64,000 bases of DNA from Chelativorans xinjiangensis (GCF_009812055.1 NZ_WQNH01000025.1:1-64000); one strand, 5' to 3'; shown: positions 1 through 9,994, counted from the stretch's first letter. A program made the numbers and translations. Notes: generated from the letters alone by a model not told the origin.

Positions 1-58
1 AGGCATCGTGTCCTCCATCGAATCTTTGCAAATCCGACGGAATCACAACCTACTGATA

Positions 59-395
59 TCACTCCATTCTTTTCAGGTCAGGCTCTGAGAGATAGAGGGA
101 ACCGGGATCTTCCAGTTCCGCATAAGGCCGCAAGACCGGGTCGTGTTCTTCGCTCCCGGTTTCCTCCACTGACATGGCAAATGCGTAGGCCATGCCGACG
201 ATCTCGCCACGGCACACGGAGACGAGGCAGTTCTCGTAGGAAAACGCTGTAGCGGTGCGGGCGTAGCGGGCCGCGCCGACCTCCTCCAGCGACACGTCAG
301 GCATGTCCATCCGGCTCCAGATGTTGGCAGCAAGCCCATCCGAGGAGATGAGGAACAAACGGGCGATTTCGCCCGCCTCCTCCTGCCGCGCCCGA
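59..395 (-). pseudogene. GNAT acetyltransferase fragment
   Basis: The reading frame (about 110 residues including upstream codons without an ATG) contains the stretch EIARLFLISSDGLAANIW, which I recognise as the N-terminal part of a GNAT-type N-acetyltransferase seen in proteobacteria. The acetyl-CoA binding part (the R/Q-x-x-G-x-G/A loop) that should follow residue 95 is absent and the frame ends in unrelated residues, so both ends look clipped. A whole protein of this type would be about 180-200 residues. It is one of several gene stubs in the window and is probably non-functional. Confidence 0.5.
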
Positions 396-649
396 GGCAG
401 CGCACGAGCCGCTCGGCAAACATCTTGCCAATAGTCTGCGCACTGGGGTGTTCTGCTCGTACAAGCCCGAGCGGTCGGTCAACTGGCGCTTTGCATCATA
501 ACTTCGCTCAAGTGCCACAGCGAAGACGTATCAATGCAGGCGGTCGCCTTCAACGATCGATGAGAGGGCAGCAAACCACCTGAGTAGACGCACATGGTCA
601 GCGGGCGAAGGTCTGAAGCTTGGTGGAAAGTTGCACTTCCTGGGGCAGG

Positions 650-685
650 AATCGGCTTACCCAACCATGCGGCCCATCGGCACAT
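650..685 (-). pseudogene. Possible class II glutamine amidotransferase N-terminal stub
   Basis: An open frame starting at 685 begins MCRWAAWLGKPI, the typical start of class II glutamine amidotransferases (YafJ/EgtC-like), where Cys2 becomes the N-terminal nucleophile. After about 12 residues the resemblance stops and the following 56 residues look like nothing I know. It ends next to the downstream end of the aminotransferase gene. A 12-residue match is thin evidence, so this is a tentative relic. Confidence 0.3.
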
Positions 686-687
686 GA

Positions 688-2154
688 TCAGGCCGCCTCT
701 GCGATCGGCTTGAACCGCGCGGTCTTTGGGTCGGCGTGATAAAGGTCTGCCATGGGGTAAGGGTCGCTGGCCAGTTCATCGACGGCAGCGATGATCAAGT
801 CTGCCTTATCGTCGTCGAGCAGCGCACTGAAGTTGAGCCGTGTCCAGCCGGGCTTTTCCAGTTCCTGCCCGTTCAGGATCGCGGCGCGCAATTCGGCCGA
901 GCGCTCCGGCCCGATCCCCAGGAGCCGGTGCGCATAGGGACCGGCGCAGGCGCAGCCGCCGCGCGCCTGGATGCCGTAGCAATCGCTCAGCATCCGGGTG
1001 AACAGTTGCTGATGGATGTGTCCGCCCGTTCTCGGATCGCGCACGCGGAAGGAGAAGATCGGCAGGCGCGGCCCGCGGTCGATGCCCAGAAGCTCCAGAT
1101 TCGGATTGTCCCGCCAGACGGCGAGCGCGCGGGCGTTCAGTTCGTCATGCCTGCGGTCCATGAAGTCCTGTCCGATCGCCTCCTTGACAAGAAAGGCGAG
1201 CGCCGCGCGAATATCGCCGATCACATTGGGCGTTCCCGCCTCTTCCCGCGTCGCGAGGTCCCCGGAATAGTCGTGAGCGGTGGGTGAGACGAAGCGCACC
1301 GTGCCGCCGCCGGGGGCCACCGGGTCGTGGCGCGTCACAGCATCGCGCCGCAGGATCATCACGCCCGAGCCACCCGGGCCGCCCGGGAATTTGTGCGTGG
1401 AGAGCACCACCGCGTCTTTGGCGCAATCGGTGCCGCTACGCATGTCGATCTTCAGATAGGGTGCGCCGCCCGCGAAGTCCCAGACGGACCGCACGCCATG
1501 GCGGCGCAAGAGTGCCGTCACGGCATCGGTATCGGCGAGGATCCCCGTAACATTGGAGGCCGCCGAAAAGGCGCCGATCCGAAGGTCCCGGTCTGCGGTC
1601 GCAGCCAGCCTATCCTGCAGATGCGCCAGGTCGGGACCGCCCGTCCGGGCTTCTTCGATCTCGATGACCTCGGCGCCGCTTTCGCGCCAAGGCAGGATAT
1701 TGGAATGGTGTTCGTAGGGCCCGATGAACACGACCGGACGTGCGCCGCGCCGCACCACATCGGGGAGCCCGAAGAGATGCACGAGCCGGTTCAGCCCGGC
1801 GGTTGCCCCCGCGCCGGTGAAGACGACGGCATGGTCTTCGGTCGCGCCGGTGAGCCTGGCGATGGTCTGCCGCGCCTCTCGCCGCATCCGCGTCATTGCC
1901 TCGCCGCAGAACGAGGCTTCGGTATGGCTGTTGGCGTAATAGGGCAGGACCTCCTCCATGACGAAGGTTTCAACCTGCCGCAAGGCCCGACCGGAGGCGA
2001 CATAGTCGGCATAGACCAGGGGGTTGGAGCCGAACGGCCCGGCCACGTCCGTGCCTTCGCCGATCACGCCGCCACGCAGCGCGGCGACCGGGTCGGGCAA
2101 CACAAGGCTGCGGGCAAATCGGGCGAGAGGCGATTGCGGTAAAGCGGATGTCAT
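688..2154 (-). CDS. Class V aminotransferase / cysteine desulfurase-like protein
   Basis: A PLP fold-type I enzyme of 488 residues. The PLP lysine lies in STHKFPGG and is preceded by the usual substrate-cofactor segments (HTEASFCGEAMTRMRREA, VVFTGAGATAGLNRLV, WDFAGGAPYLKID). A C-terminal GGCACAGPYAHRLLG segment carries two cysteines, as in the SufS/CsdA branch, so cysteine desulfurase or selenocysteine lyase-like chemistry is possible but the substrate is not proven. An ATG at 2235 is open, but I prefer 2154 because AGGAAAG lies about 8 nt upstream and the family-like sequence begins there. It is divergent from an Lrp-type regulator 121 bp away, which probably controls it in response to an amino acid. 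Confidence 0.85.
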   Translation of the reverse strand: MTSALPQSPLARFARSLVLPDPVAALRGGVIGEGTDVAGPFGSNPLVYADYVASGRALRQVETFVMEEVLPYYANSHTEASFCGEAMTRMRREARQTIARLTGATEDHAVVFTGAGATAGLNRLVHLFGLPDVVRRGARPVVFIGPYEHHSNILPWRESGAEVIEIEEARTGGPDLAHLQDRLAATADRDLRIGAFSAASNVTGILADTDAVTALLRRHGVRSVWDFAGGAPYLKIDMRSGTDCAKDAVVLSTHKFPGGPGGSGVMILRRDAVTRHDPVAPGGGTVRFVSPTAHDYSGDLATREEAGTPNVIGDIRAALAFLVKEAIGQDFMDRRHDELNARALAVWRDNPNLELLGIDRGPRLPIFSFRVRDPRTGGHIHQQLFTRMLSDCYGIQARGGCACAGPYAHRLLGIGPERSAELRAAILNGQELEKPGWTRLNFSALLDDDKADLIIAAVDELASDPYPMADLYHADPKTARFKPIAEAA

Positions 2155-2275
2155 GCGGATCTTTCCTGCGCTCCCGGCGTGCGTTCTAGGATTGGAAAGA
2201 TCGTATGTCGCACGCGATGACAAAAACAACATCATATTCTGTTGAAAATATCCTGATTATCGTTCAAATGACCCC

Positions 2276-2740
2276 ATGAGTAGGCTAAAGATAGATCATA
2301 TCGATCGCACGATCCTGAGGGTCCTTCAATCGGATTCCTCGCTGTCGCAGCGGGAACTGGCCGAAAAGGTCGGGCTGTCGCAAAATGCCTGCTGGCGCCG
2401 GCTGAAAGCCATTCAGGAGAAGGGGCTGATAGAGGGCCACACCATCCGTCTCGACCCAGCCAAAGTGGGGCTGGGGCTGACCGTGTTCGTCATGGTGCGC
2501 ACCCGGCACCATTCCCGCGAATGGTTGGAGACGTTCCGCCGCACCGTCACGACCATTCCCAACATAATCGATTTTTACCGGATCGCGGGTGACTACGATT
2601 ACATGCTCAAGGTAATGGCCGAAGACATGAACGCCTTCGACCGCATCTATCAAATGATCATCGAAAAGGTCGAGCTCGACACAGTGACCTCCTACATCAC
2701 GATGGAGGCCATCGCCGATCAGCGCAACCTGCCGCTGTGA
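2276..2740 (+). CDS. Lrp/AsnC family transcriptional regulator
   Basis: A 154-residue protein of normal length for the family. An N-terminal AsnC-type helix-turn-helix (about residues 6-50, with LAEKVGLSQNACWRRLKAI as recognition region) is followed by a RAM ligand-binding domain (about 65-145, including FYRIAGDYDYMLKVM). Such proteins sense amino acids as octamers or dimers and often regulate the divergent neighbour. The gene is head to head with the class V aminotransferase, which is the likely target. No frameshift or truncation is seen. Confidence 0.92.
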   Translation: MSRLKIDHIDRTILRVLQSDSSLSQRELAEKVGLSQNACWRRLKAIQEKGLIEGHTIRLDPAKVGLGLTVFVMVRTRHHSREWLETFRRTVTTIPNIIDFYRIAGDYDYMLKVMAEDMNAFDRIYQMIIEKVELDTVTSYITMEAIADQRNLPL

Positions 2741-3203
2741 TCCGCCCCGCGCGCGGTGATCTGCCGAGGTCATCCTGCGACAGTCCGGGGTGAGCCAAAT
2801 TCCGGAGGCAGTTCGGCGCTACCATGGTCGCCCACCAGAAGCGCCGGAAAGCGGCCTCCGGGATTGAAAAGTTCCACCGCTTCGTCAGTTGCATAGGACG
2901 CGCTGATGATCCTCATCGAGCAGGACGAGATCGTGGTGAACTACCGCGATCTTTCCGTCACATGATCACAGAGCCTGCCGGAGATTCGGAACGACATCGC
3001 CCCCAACGCACATGAGGTCAGTGCTAGCCCTCCCTGATGATCTATGCGTGACAAGCGATGAATTGCAGGCGTGCCTCCGCAGCGGTTTAACATCCGAATC
3101 ACGCTCGCCTCACATTCGATCCACCCCACCCGTGTTCAGTGCACGGCACCGGTTAAGCCAGCAATGCTGGCCACTGGTCTCACTGCCGACATGGAGATGG
3201 GAA
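2741..3203. other. Gene-free stretch
   Basis: 463 bp between the Lrp gene and a broken secreted-protein gene. I see short frames in several phases but none with a recognisable family signature or a convincing ribosome binding site. It probably holds eroded coding sequence. Confidence 0.5.
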
Positions 3204-3720
3204 ATGATGCTTTCAATCAAAGAGCTTGTAGCGGCCTCAGTATTGAGCACAGCTGGCATATTCGCCACATTTGCCGCGACCGCCACTGAACCCAAGCTGG
3301 CAGAACCGGTTCCCGCCAGCATCCTGCGGGAGGTAGTGCTGCCCGGATCGGGGTTCAGGGTCATGGTGGATACCTTTACCATCGGTCCAAAGGCCGATTC
3401 TGCTCAGCAGGCCCTCTTGAAAGGGATAACGGCATGGCTTTCCGCCGAGTTCGGCCTGCCCGAAACCGACGAATTGCCCGCCGTCACATATGCTTCCGCG
3501 CGCCTATGAAAGGCCTGCGGTTCCGGGAGGTGCCGTCCGACCGCCGGAACGACGAGCAACACAACATCGTCGCCATTTACGACGACGAGGCGAGGACGAT
3601 CTATCTGCCCGATGGATGGACGGGCCGAAGCGCCGCCGACCTGTCGGTGCTGGTGCGTGAAATTCCGGATTGTCTTCCTCGGTCAGTGTCTGCAATCGAC
3701 CGGTTCCATCGACGTGCGTG
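3204..3720 (+). pseudogene. Secreted DUF6647-like protein, frameshifted
   Basis: ATG at 3204 follows GGAGATGGGAA and starts a signal-peptide-like sequence (MMLSIKELVAASVLSTAGIF, then ATAATEP-like residues). The first frame runs to about 3500, then the sense continues in another frame with NIVAIYDDEARTIYLPDGW and SAADLSVLVRE, so a frameshift lies near 3490-3510. The LVRE segment resembles the position where DUF6647-type secreted proteins have a HExxH-like motif (LVHEMVHHLQ), but here the sense is lost straight after it. The family assignment is from memory and moderate only. The gene is dead as read. Confidence 0.45.
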
Positions 3721-3884
3721 ACCGCAGGTATTGCTTCTGCACAACTCTGCCTAATGCGCACCGCGCGGAGCATGAAGGGCTAAGAGGATCCGTCTCGCCA
3801 AACTCAAACCAGTCAGGAGCCAAGGTCGCTGGAATTGCTGGTGCTGACCTGCCACGGGCAATTTCCTCCAGTTTGGATTAGACG

Positions 3885-5423
3885 TTATGACCGTGGTGTG
3901 AGAAGCGGCCCGCCCCTTAGTCTTTGCGGCTGTAAAGCAAACGGGGGTTGCTCGGGCGTGCCGAGCCGCGCCCCAAGCAAAGTAAGGACGGGCCATGAAG
4001 GAAGATAACGTTCTTTTCGTCGGTGTCGATGTGTCGAAGGCCAAGCATGCGATTGCGATCGCCGAGGGCGGGCGTGATGGCGAGGTGCGCTATTTCGGCG
4101 AGATCGAGACGACGCCGGCGGCGGTGGAGCGGTTCGTGCGCAAGCTGGAGAAGAGGCATGCTCGCCTGTATTTCTGCTATGAGGCTGGCCCGACCGGCTA
4201 TGGGCTGTATCGCCAGATCGTCGATCTCGGCCATCGCTGCGATGTCGTCGCGCCGTCACTGATCCCCAAGCGCGCGGGCGAGCGCGTCAAGACGAACCGG
4301 CTCGACGCTGTCAGCCTGGCGCGGTTGTTGCGGGCTGGCGAGCTGAAGGGGATCTGGGTTCCTGACGCGGTGCATGAAGCAGTGCGCGATCTGGTGCGGG
4401 TTCGGTGCGCGGCGAGCGAGGATCTGCGCAAGAAGCGCCAGCAGCTGCTGTCCTTCCTGCTGCGCCATGGCCGGGTCTTTGCCGGCCGCAAGAATTGGAG
4501 CCGGGCGCATGCGCGCTGGCTGGCGGCGCAGAAGTTCGAGCACCCGGCGCAGCAGATCGTGTTCCAGGACCTTGTCGACGTGATCACCGATTCGCAGGAG
4601 CGGTTGGATGCGCAACTGGAAGAACTGGTGCCGAGCTGGTCGATGGCGCCGGTGGTGGCCGCCTACCAGGCGCTGCGAGGCGTCTCCTTCCTCGTCCGTC
4701 ACCTTCCTCAGCGAAGTCGGCGACGTGCGCCGCTTCGACACTCCGCGGCAGCTGATGGCCTTTCTCGGTCTGGTGCCTTCGGAGCGCTCGACCGGTGACG
4801 CGGTCAAGCGTGGCGGCCTAACGCTGGCCGGCAACCAACGTGCCCGCCGCGTCCTGGTGGAGGGGGCCTGGGCCTATCGCTACCCGGCGAGGGTCACGGA
4901 GACCATTCGCGTGCGCTTGGAGGGCCTGCCAAAGCCGGTGCGGGACGTTGCCTGGAAGGCGCAGACGCGACTGTGCGCGCGGTACCGTCTCCTGACGGCG
5001 GGCGGCAAGAAGGCGCCCATCGTCGTTGCGGCGATCGCCCGTGAGATGGCAGCCTTCCTGTGGGCCATCGGTCACCAGGTCGAACCGGTACGCTGACGAT
5101 GCGGTCGCGGCTTCATCGGCGGTCAGGTTCCCGGCAAGCGTCTGCCCGGCGGATCATGCCGGGCAGCACGGAGACGGGATGTGGCCACGGTGGGGAATTC
5201 CCGTGGACTCTATGTGGCTGGGCATTGTCCCAACGCCCGATCTTTAGACGAGGATAGCCCAAGACGAGTTACGGAAGTGCGGTAGCCAACCCGCGGATAA
5301 GAGTGTGATCGACCGTCGTCTCAAGGCCCATCCCGTCCCCGTGCTGCCCCCATCAACGGCAACAACCTGTGGTAAAGACATGGGGCGAAAAAGGTCATCT
5401 ATCATTCTTGACCACGGTCATAA
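3885..5423 (+). mobile_element. IS110-family insertion inside the IS3 element
   Basis: About 1.5 kb carrying a DEDD-type transposase, placed between the left end and OrfA of the IS3 element. A perfect 13-bp inverted repeat, TTATGACCGTGGT at 3885-3897 and ACCACGGTCATAA at 5411-5423, brackets it. This may be the subterminal repeat known for the IS1111 branch of IS110 or part of the target; exact ends are uncertain. The element must be younger than the IS3 copy it entered. Confidence 0.6.
3995..5096 (+). pseudogene. IS110-family transposase, frameshifted
   Basis: The N-terminal part (3995 to about 4695) carries the RuvC-like DEDD domain with VGVDVSKAKHAIAIAE and FCYEAGPTGYGLYR. The C-terminal Transposase_20 part (about 4695-5096) continues in another frame with TFLSEVGDVRRFDTPRQLM and GGLTLAGNQRARRVLVEGAW. 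The join is at about 4693-4698 and looks like loss of two bases. In the usual KTDRxDA motif the first aspartate is replaced (KTNRLDA), a second possible lesion. It is inactive unless the frameshift is rescued. Confidence 0.85.
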
Positions 5424-5456
5424 GAGAGTCCGGCCCTCGTTTGAAGGACGGACAGA

Positions 5457-6616
5457 TGAAGAGAAAGCGGTTTTCAGAAGAGCAGATCATTGCGGTGCTG
5501 CGCGAGCACGAGGCGGGCGCGAAGGCAGGAGATCTGGCGCGCAAGCATGGGATCAGCGAGGCGACGCTGTATAACTGGAAGGCGAAGTATGGCGGGATGG
5601 ACGTGTCCGACGCCAAGCGCCTGAAGGCTCTGGAAGACGAGAATGATGCTCGAAGCCTCTGCTCTTCGAGAGCTTCTTGCAAAAAAATGGTAGGGCGCCC
5701 GCTGCAAAACGCGACGCCGTCGCGCATCTGAGGTCCGCCATGGGCCTGTCGGAGCGGCGGGCCTGTCTGATCGTCGGAGCCGATCGCAAGACGATCCGCT
5801 ATCGCTCTTGCCGTCCGCCGGAGGCGGAGTTGCGCGGGCGGTTGCGTGAGCTTGCCAATGAACGTCGGCGCTTCGGCTATCGGCGGTTGTTCATCCTGCT
5901 CCGACGTGAGGGCGAGCCATCGGGGATCAATCGCATCTATCGGCTCTATCGCGAGGAAGGTTTGGCGGTCCGCAAGCGGCGGGCCCGGCGACGCGCCGTG
6001 GGCACACGCGCCCCGATCCTGGTCGAAGCGCGGCCCATGCCCGCTGGTCGCTGGATTTCGTCCGCGATCAGTTCGCCTGCGGGCGGCGCTTCCGCGTGCT
6101 CAACATTGTCGACGACGTCACGCGTGAGTGCTTGGGAGCCATCGTCGATACCTCGATCTCCGGCCGACGTGTCGCGCGTGAACTGACCGATCTGATCGGC
6201 CGCCGCGGCAAGCCGGGCATGATCGTCTCTGACCATGGCACCGAGTTCACCTCAAACGCGATCCTCGCCTGGTCGAAGGATCATCGGGTGGAATGGCACT
6301 CCATCGCTCCCGGCAAGCCGATGCAAAACGGCTATGTCGATCCTTCAACGGCCGCATGCGCGATGAGCTCTTGAACGAAAGCCTGTTCTTTGGCCTCGAT
6401 CATGCCCGCAGCGCCATTGCTGATTGGGTGAAGGATTTCAACACAGCGAGGCCTCACTCCTCGCTCAGTTATCGGACCACGGCGGCCTACGCCGAGATCC
6501 TCGCCGCAACCGGCTCCAGCGCTGCGCAAGTCGAAGGCTCCGCGCCTCCGCCGGTTGCTCACCCCGCGCCCCATGGCGTAACAGAAACGGCTGAAGCTCT
6601 AATCGCCGCTGGATGA
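5457..6616 (+). pseudogene. IS3-family OrfA/OrfB transposase, multiply broken
   Basis: OrfA starts at 5457 (MKRKRFSEEQIIAVLREHEA, helix-turn-helix) and runs well to KRLKALEDEN, after which a small internal deletion destroys the leucine-zipper part. An A7 run near 5680 resembles the normal frameshift site before OrfB. OrfB keeps the DDE integrase segments NIVDDVTRECLGAIVDTS, MIVSDHGTEFTSNAI and FNGRMRDELLNESLFFGL, but they lie in different frames: shifts occur near 6036 and near 6340. At least three lesions make it non-autonomous. Confidence 0.85.
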
Positions 6617-6634
6617 AAGTTCAGTGGCAGGTCA

Positions 6635-6940
6635 AGCAGCGACTGGAACGCCGCCGCGCGGCGATGCCAAGGCCACAGGATACTGGCCTTTATAGCCAAC
6701 AAGCCTTTGGGCAAGCTTCCTGCCTGAACGGCGACGTCGCCTAGCATGTGGCGATCTGGAATCGACCTGTTCATGACACAGCAACCTTTAGAGCTTCATT
6801 GTGCGGCAATGCAGTGCCAACGGTTTGATCGAAATCAACAATGGCGAAATATTGCCCGTCGTTGCGGTTGAATTTGCCTACTGGCGCAAGCTCGCCCGTT
6901 TTCGGTACCGAGCGGACGCATTCTTGGCCTCGGTGGCGCG
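6635..6940. other. Gene-free stretch
   Basis: 306 bp from the IS3 right end to the first FixK-type box. No convincing reading frame or family fragment is visible. Confidence 0.5.
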
Positions 6941-6954
6941 TTGACACACATCAA
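6941..6954. promoter_or_regulatory. FixK/Fnr box upstream of the FAAL fusion gene
   Basis: Sequence TTGACACACATCAA, a perfect TTGA-N6-TCAA palindrome. If it acts at -41.5 as in class II Fnr promoters, transcription would start near 6989, 18-27 nt before the 7007/7016 start codons. Confidence 0.75.
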
Positions 6955-7015
6955 GGCCTAAATAGCCGCGGCCGTTAGCATTGCGGCATAAAAGAAGCAA
7001 CAATGGTTGCCATGC

Positions 7016-9841
7016 ATGAGCGATGACGCAAAATCGCGCGAGCGTGACTTGATTGCAGTTGTTCGCGAACTTGTGCGTGAGCTTCATCCGCAACGTGCAA
7101 ACGCGATTGAAATTCGGCCCAAGAGCAGGATCGAAAGAGACCTCGGCATCGACAGCCTCGGCAGGACCGAGCTGATTTTGCGGATCGAGCGTGCCTTCCG
7201 CGTGCAACTGCCGGTTCAGATCGTCGGAGAGGCCGATACGGTCAGCGATCTGATCGACGCGCTGGAGCAGGCTGGCCCAAGGCGGGTTGCGACGCGCATG
7301 CTTGCCGCCGCCGCCCTGCCACTTGTCCCGGCCGCCAGCGAGGCTACGACGCTCGTCGAAGTTCTCGATTGGCATGTGTCACGCCACCCAGATCGCCTGC
7401 ATCTGACGATCCTGCAGGACGACGCAACAATACTGGGTGCGATGACCTATGCAGAACTGGCGAAATCAGCTCACATCGTTGCTGGGGGCCTGATCGGGCG
7501 CGATGTCCAGCCAGGTGATCGGGTCGCCTTGATGCTGCCCACCAGCCTTGAGTTTTTCTCAGCTTTTTTCGGCATTCTTTATGCGGGAGCAATACCGGTG
7601 CCGATCTATCCGCCGATGCGGCTGACCCAGATTGAGGATCACCTGCGCCGCCAAGCGGGTATCCTCCGCAATGCCGGCGCTCGCATACTCGTCACCATGC
7701 CGGAGGGAAAGGCTGCGGCAGCTCTGCTGCGAGCGCAACTGGAAACCTTGGACAGCGTCGAGAGCGTCGCAAGCCTCGGCACCGAACCTGCAGTCATGCA
7801 GTTGCCGCCGCGCGGCGATCTACATTCGACAGCCTTGATTCAATATACATCAGGCAGCACCGGAGACCCTAAAGGCGTGGTGCTCAGCCACGCCAACCTG
7901 CTTGCCAATATCCGCGCAATGGGCTCCGTGATGGAGGCGAGTTCGGCTGATGTGTTTGTCAGCTGGCTGCCACTCTACCACGACATGGGCCTGATCGGCG
8001 CTTGGCTTGGATGCCTTCATTATGCCGCTCCACTTTACGCGATGTCGCCGCTGAGTTTTCTCGTGCGGCCGGGGAGTTGGCTGTGGGCCATCCACCGGTT
8101 TCGCGCCACATTTTCCGCTTCTCCGAACTTCGGATTTGAATTGTGTCTCAACAAGATCGAGGACACTGATCTCAAAGGGTTAGATCTCAGCTCGCTACGG
8201 ATGGTCGCCAATGGGGCAGAACCGGTCAGCGTCCAAACACTGCGCCGGTTCATCGAAAGATTTGGACGTTACGGCTTCAAACCAAATGCGATGGCGCCCG
8301 TCTACGGCCTCGCCGAAAACTCAGTGGGGCTAGCCTTTCCCCCACTAGGCCGCCCGCCGATCATCGATCGCGTGGATCGCAGCGCACTGGCCAGCAATGG
8401 GATCGCTGCGCCCGCCGATCCAGGCGATACGAAGCCGCTCGAAATCGTCGCCTGCGGCCAGCCGCTGCCAGGACATGAAATCCGCATCGTCGATGCGGCC
8501 GGCTACGAGGTTGGCGAACGCCGAGAGGGCAGACTCGAATTCCGCGGACTATCGGCGACATCGGGCTACTTCCGGAACGATGCGAAGACACGCGAGCTCC
8601 TTCGCGATGGCTGGCTCGATAGCGCGGACAGAGCCTACATGGCGAAGGGGGACATTTACATCACAGGCCGGGTCAAGGACATCATCATCCGCGCGGGACG
8701 TCACATCTACCCTCAACAGATCGAAGAAGCCGTCGCAGACATCCCCGGCGTGCGCAAAGGGGGCGTCGCGGTGTTCGGCGTTCCCGATCAAGCCTCTGGA
8801 ACGGAGCGTGTCATCGTCGTGGCGGAAACACGCGAGATCGATCCAGCCGTTAAGGCGACACTGCAGGCGCGCGCTCATGAGGTAGTGACAGATATCGCCG
8901 GAACACCTCCCGACGACATCGTTCTCGCGCCGCCGAGGACCGTGCCGAAGACGTCGAGTGGGAAGATACGTCGCAGCGCGGCGAAGGAGCTTTACGAGAG
9001 TGGCAAAATGGGAACACGGCAGCGTACACTCTGGTGGCAGGTCTTTCGACTATCGCTTTCGGGGGTGGTCCCTCAAATGAGGCGCTTGCGCCGGCTCGCC
9101 GCCGACGTTGTCTACGCCGGATGGTGGTGGATGGTCGTGGCGTGCAGCTTCCTGCTGGCGTGGCTGGCTGTGATGGTTCTGCCGCGAAGCGACTGGCGCT
9201 GGGTTGCTGTGAGGACAATCGCCCGGGCCGCACTTGCCGCCGCCGGCGTGACCGTCACGGTGTACGGCATCGACCATATCCCACGGCAGAACGCAATGCT
9301 CGTGTTCAACCACTCAAGCTACATGGACGCATTGGTCCTGTCAGCGGTTCTCCCAGGCAAACCAGCTTTCGTTGCCAAGAAAGAACTGGCCGGACAGTTT
9401 TTCGCCGGACCGTTCTTGCGTCGACTGGGCACATTGTTCGTCGAGCGGTACGATGTTGCTGGCAGCCTCTCCGACGCCGAGGCGTTGATCGCCGTCGCCC
9501 GGCAAGGGCGCATTCTAGTTTTTTTCCCTGAAGGCACGTTCACACGCAGACCAGGGCTCTCGGCCTTTTATCTTGGGGCCTTCAAGATTGCGGCTGAAAC
9601 AAACTTGCCGGTGCTGCCCGGCACCATCCATGGAACGCGATCCATGCTGCGCGGCGATCAATGGTTTCCAAGGTGGACCCCGGTCACCGTCGAGATCGGC
9701 TCGCCGGTCACGGCGCCGGGAACCGATTTCGCGTCAGTTTTGCTTCTCCGGGACACGGCACGCAAAGAAATGCTCGCCCGCTGTGGAGAGCCTGACCTGG
9801 GCGAGATGGTAAAACCGACACTGCCTGAAGCGGAAGTTTGA
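7016..9841 (+). CDS. ACP - fatty acyl-AMP ligase - PlsC acyltransferase fusion
   Basis: A 941-residue three-domain protein. Residues about 1-85 are an acyl carrier domain with the phosphopantetheine serine in DLGIDSLGRTELI. Residues about 100-660 are an adenylate-forming fatty acyl-AMP ligase (P-loop-like YTSGSTGDPKGVVLSH, then YGLAENSVGLAF, and KDIIIRAGRHIYPQQIEE). After a hydrophobic stretch (about 700-730), residues about 750-925 form a 1-acylglycerol-3-phosphate acyltransferase with the NHSSYMDAL (Nx4D variant of the Hx4D motif) and FFPEGTF motifs. The logic suggests activation of a fatty acid, loading on its own ACP and transfer to a lysolipid or similar acceptor at the membrane. In NHSSYMD the histidine and aspartate of H-x4-D are kept. 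ATG 7016 is preferred over TTG 7007. Confidence 0.88.
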   Translation: MSDDAKSRERDLIAVVRELVRELHPQRANAIEIRPKSRIERDLGIDSLGRTELILRIERAFRVQLPVQIVGEADTVSDLIDALEQAGPRRVATRMLAAAALPLVPAASEATTLVEVLDWHVSRHPDRLHLTILQDDATILGAMTYAELAKSAHIVAGGLIGRDVQPGDRVALMLPTSLEFFSAFFGILYAGAIPVPIYPPMRLTQIEDHLRRQAGILRNAGARILVTMPEGKAAAALLRAQLETLDSVESVASLGTEPAVMQLPPRGDLHSTALIQYTSGSTGDPKGVVLSHANLLANIRAMGSVMEASSADVFVSWLPLYHDMGLIGAWLGCLHYAAPLYAMSPLSFLVRPGSWLWAIHRFRATFSASPNFGFELCLNKIEDTDLKGLDLSSLRMVANGAEPVSVQTLRRFIERFGRYGFKPNAMAPVYGLAENSVGLAFPPLGRPPIIDRVDRSALASNGIAAPADPGDTKPLEIVACGQPLPGHEIRIVDAAGYEVGERREGRLEFRGLSATSGYFRNDAKTRELLRDGWLDSADRAYMAKGDIYITGRVKDIIIRAGRHIYPQQIEEAVADIPGVRKGGVAVFGVPDQASGTERVIVVAETREIDPAVKATLQARAHEVVTDIAGTPPDDIVLAPPRTVPKTSSGKIRRSAAKELYESGKMGTRQRTLWWQVFRLSLSGVVPQMRRLRRLAADVVYAGWWWMVVACSFLLAWLAVMVLPRSDWRWVAVRTIARAALAAAGVTVTVYGIDHIPRQNAMLVFNHSSYMDALVLSAVLPGKPAFVAKKELAGQFFAGPFLRRLGTLFVERYDVAGSLSDAEALIAVARQGRILVFFPEGTFTRRPGLSAFYLGAFKIAAETNLPVLPGTIHGTRSMLRGDQWFPRWTPVTVEIGSPVTAPGTDFASVLLLRDTARKEMLARCGEPDLGEMVKPTLPEAEV

Positions 9842-9908
9842 AGATTCCGCAGCAATGCTCCTTCCACCGATTTCCGCCACCGTGCCTCAACCATTCGCAC
9901 TCGGAGAG

Positions 9909-9922
9909 TTGATCTGAATCAT
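9909..9922. promoter_or_regulatory. Imperfect FixK/Fnr box
   Basis: TTGATCTGAATCAT, one mismatch in the last position of TTGA-N6-TCAA. At -41.5 it would give a start near 9957, 38 nt before the small membrane peptide at 9995. Confidence 0.45.
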
Positions 9923-9994
9923 GGTTGGAGCGGGAGGGAAGATTTTTACTGAAACAGTTATCGAAGGCAGGGAGGAGAGAGCGCGGAGGCTGCA

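Larger units (their letters stand above)
3845..6634 (+). mobile_element. IS3-family (IS407-like) element, interrupted and decayed
   Basis: The left end at 3845 reads TGACCTGCCACGGGCAATTT and the right end, on the reverse strand from 6634, reads TGACCTGCCACTGAACTTTC, giving an 11-bp perfect terminal match. Between them lie remains of OrfA/OrfB (5457-6616). The first part of the element is split by an IS110 insertion (3885-5423). The 4-bp flanks (gtgc on the left, agca on the right) do not match, so no target duplication is visible and the surroundings may have been rearranged since insertion. Confidence 0.75.

Noticed and set aside
1327-2142. A 271-codon plus-strand open frame
   Set aside because: It is antisense to the clearly coding aminotransferase gene and has no family signature.
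5640-5710. The A7 run as an active programmed frameshift for the IS3 transposase
   Set aside because: The run is typical, but OrfA is damaged before it and OrfB has two further frameshifts, so a working fusion transposase cannot be made.
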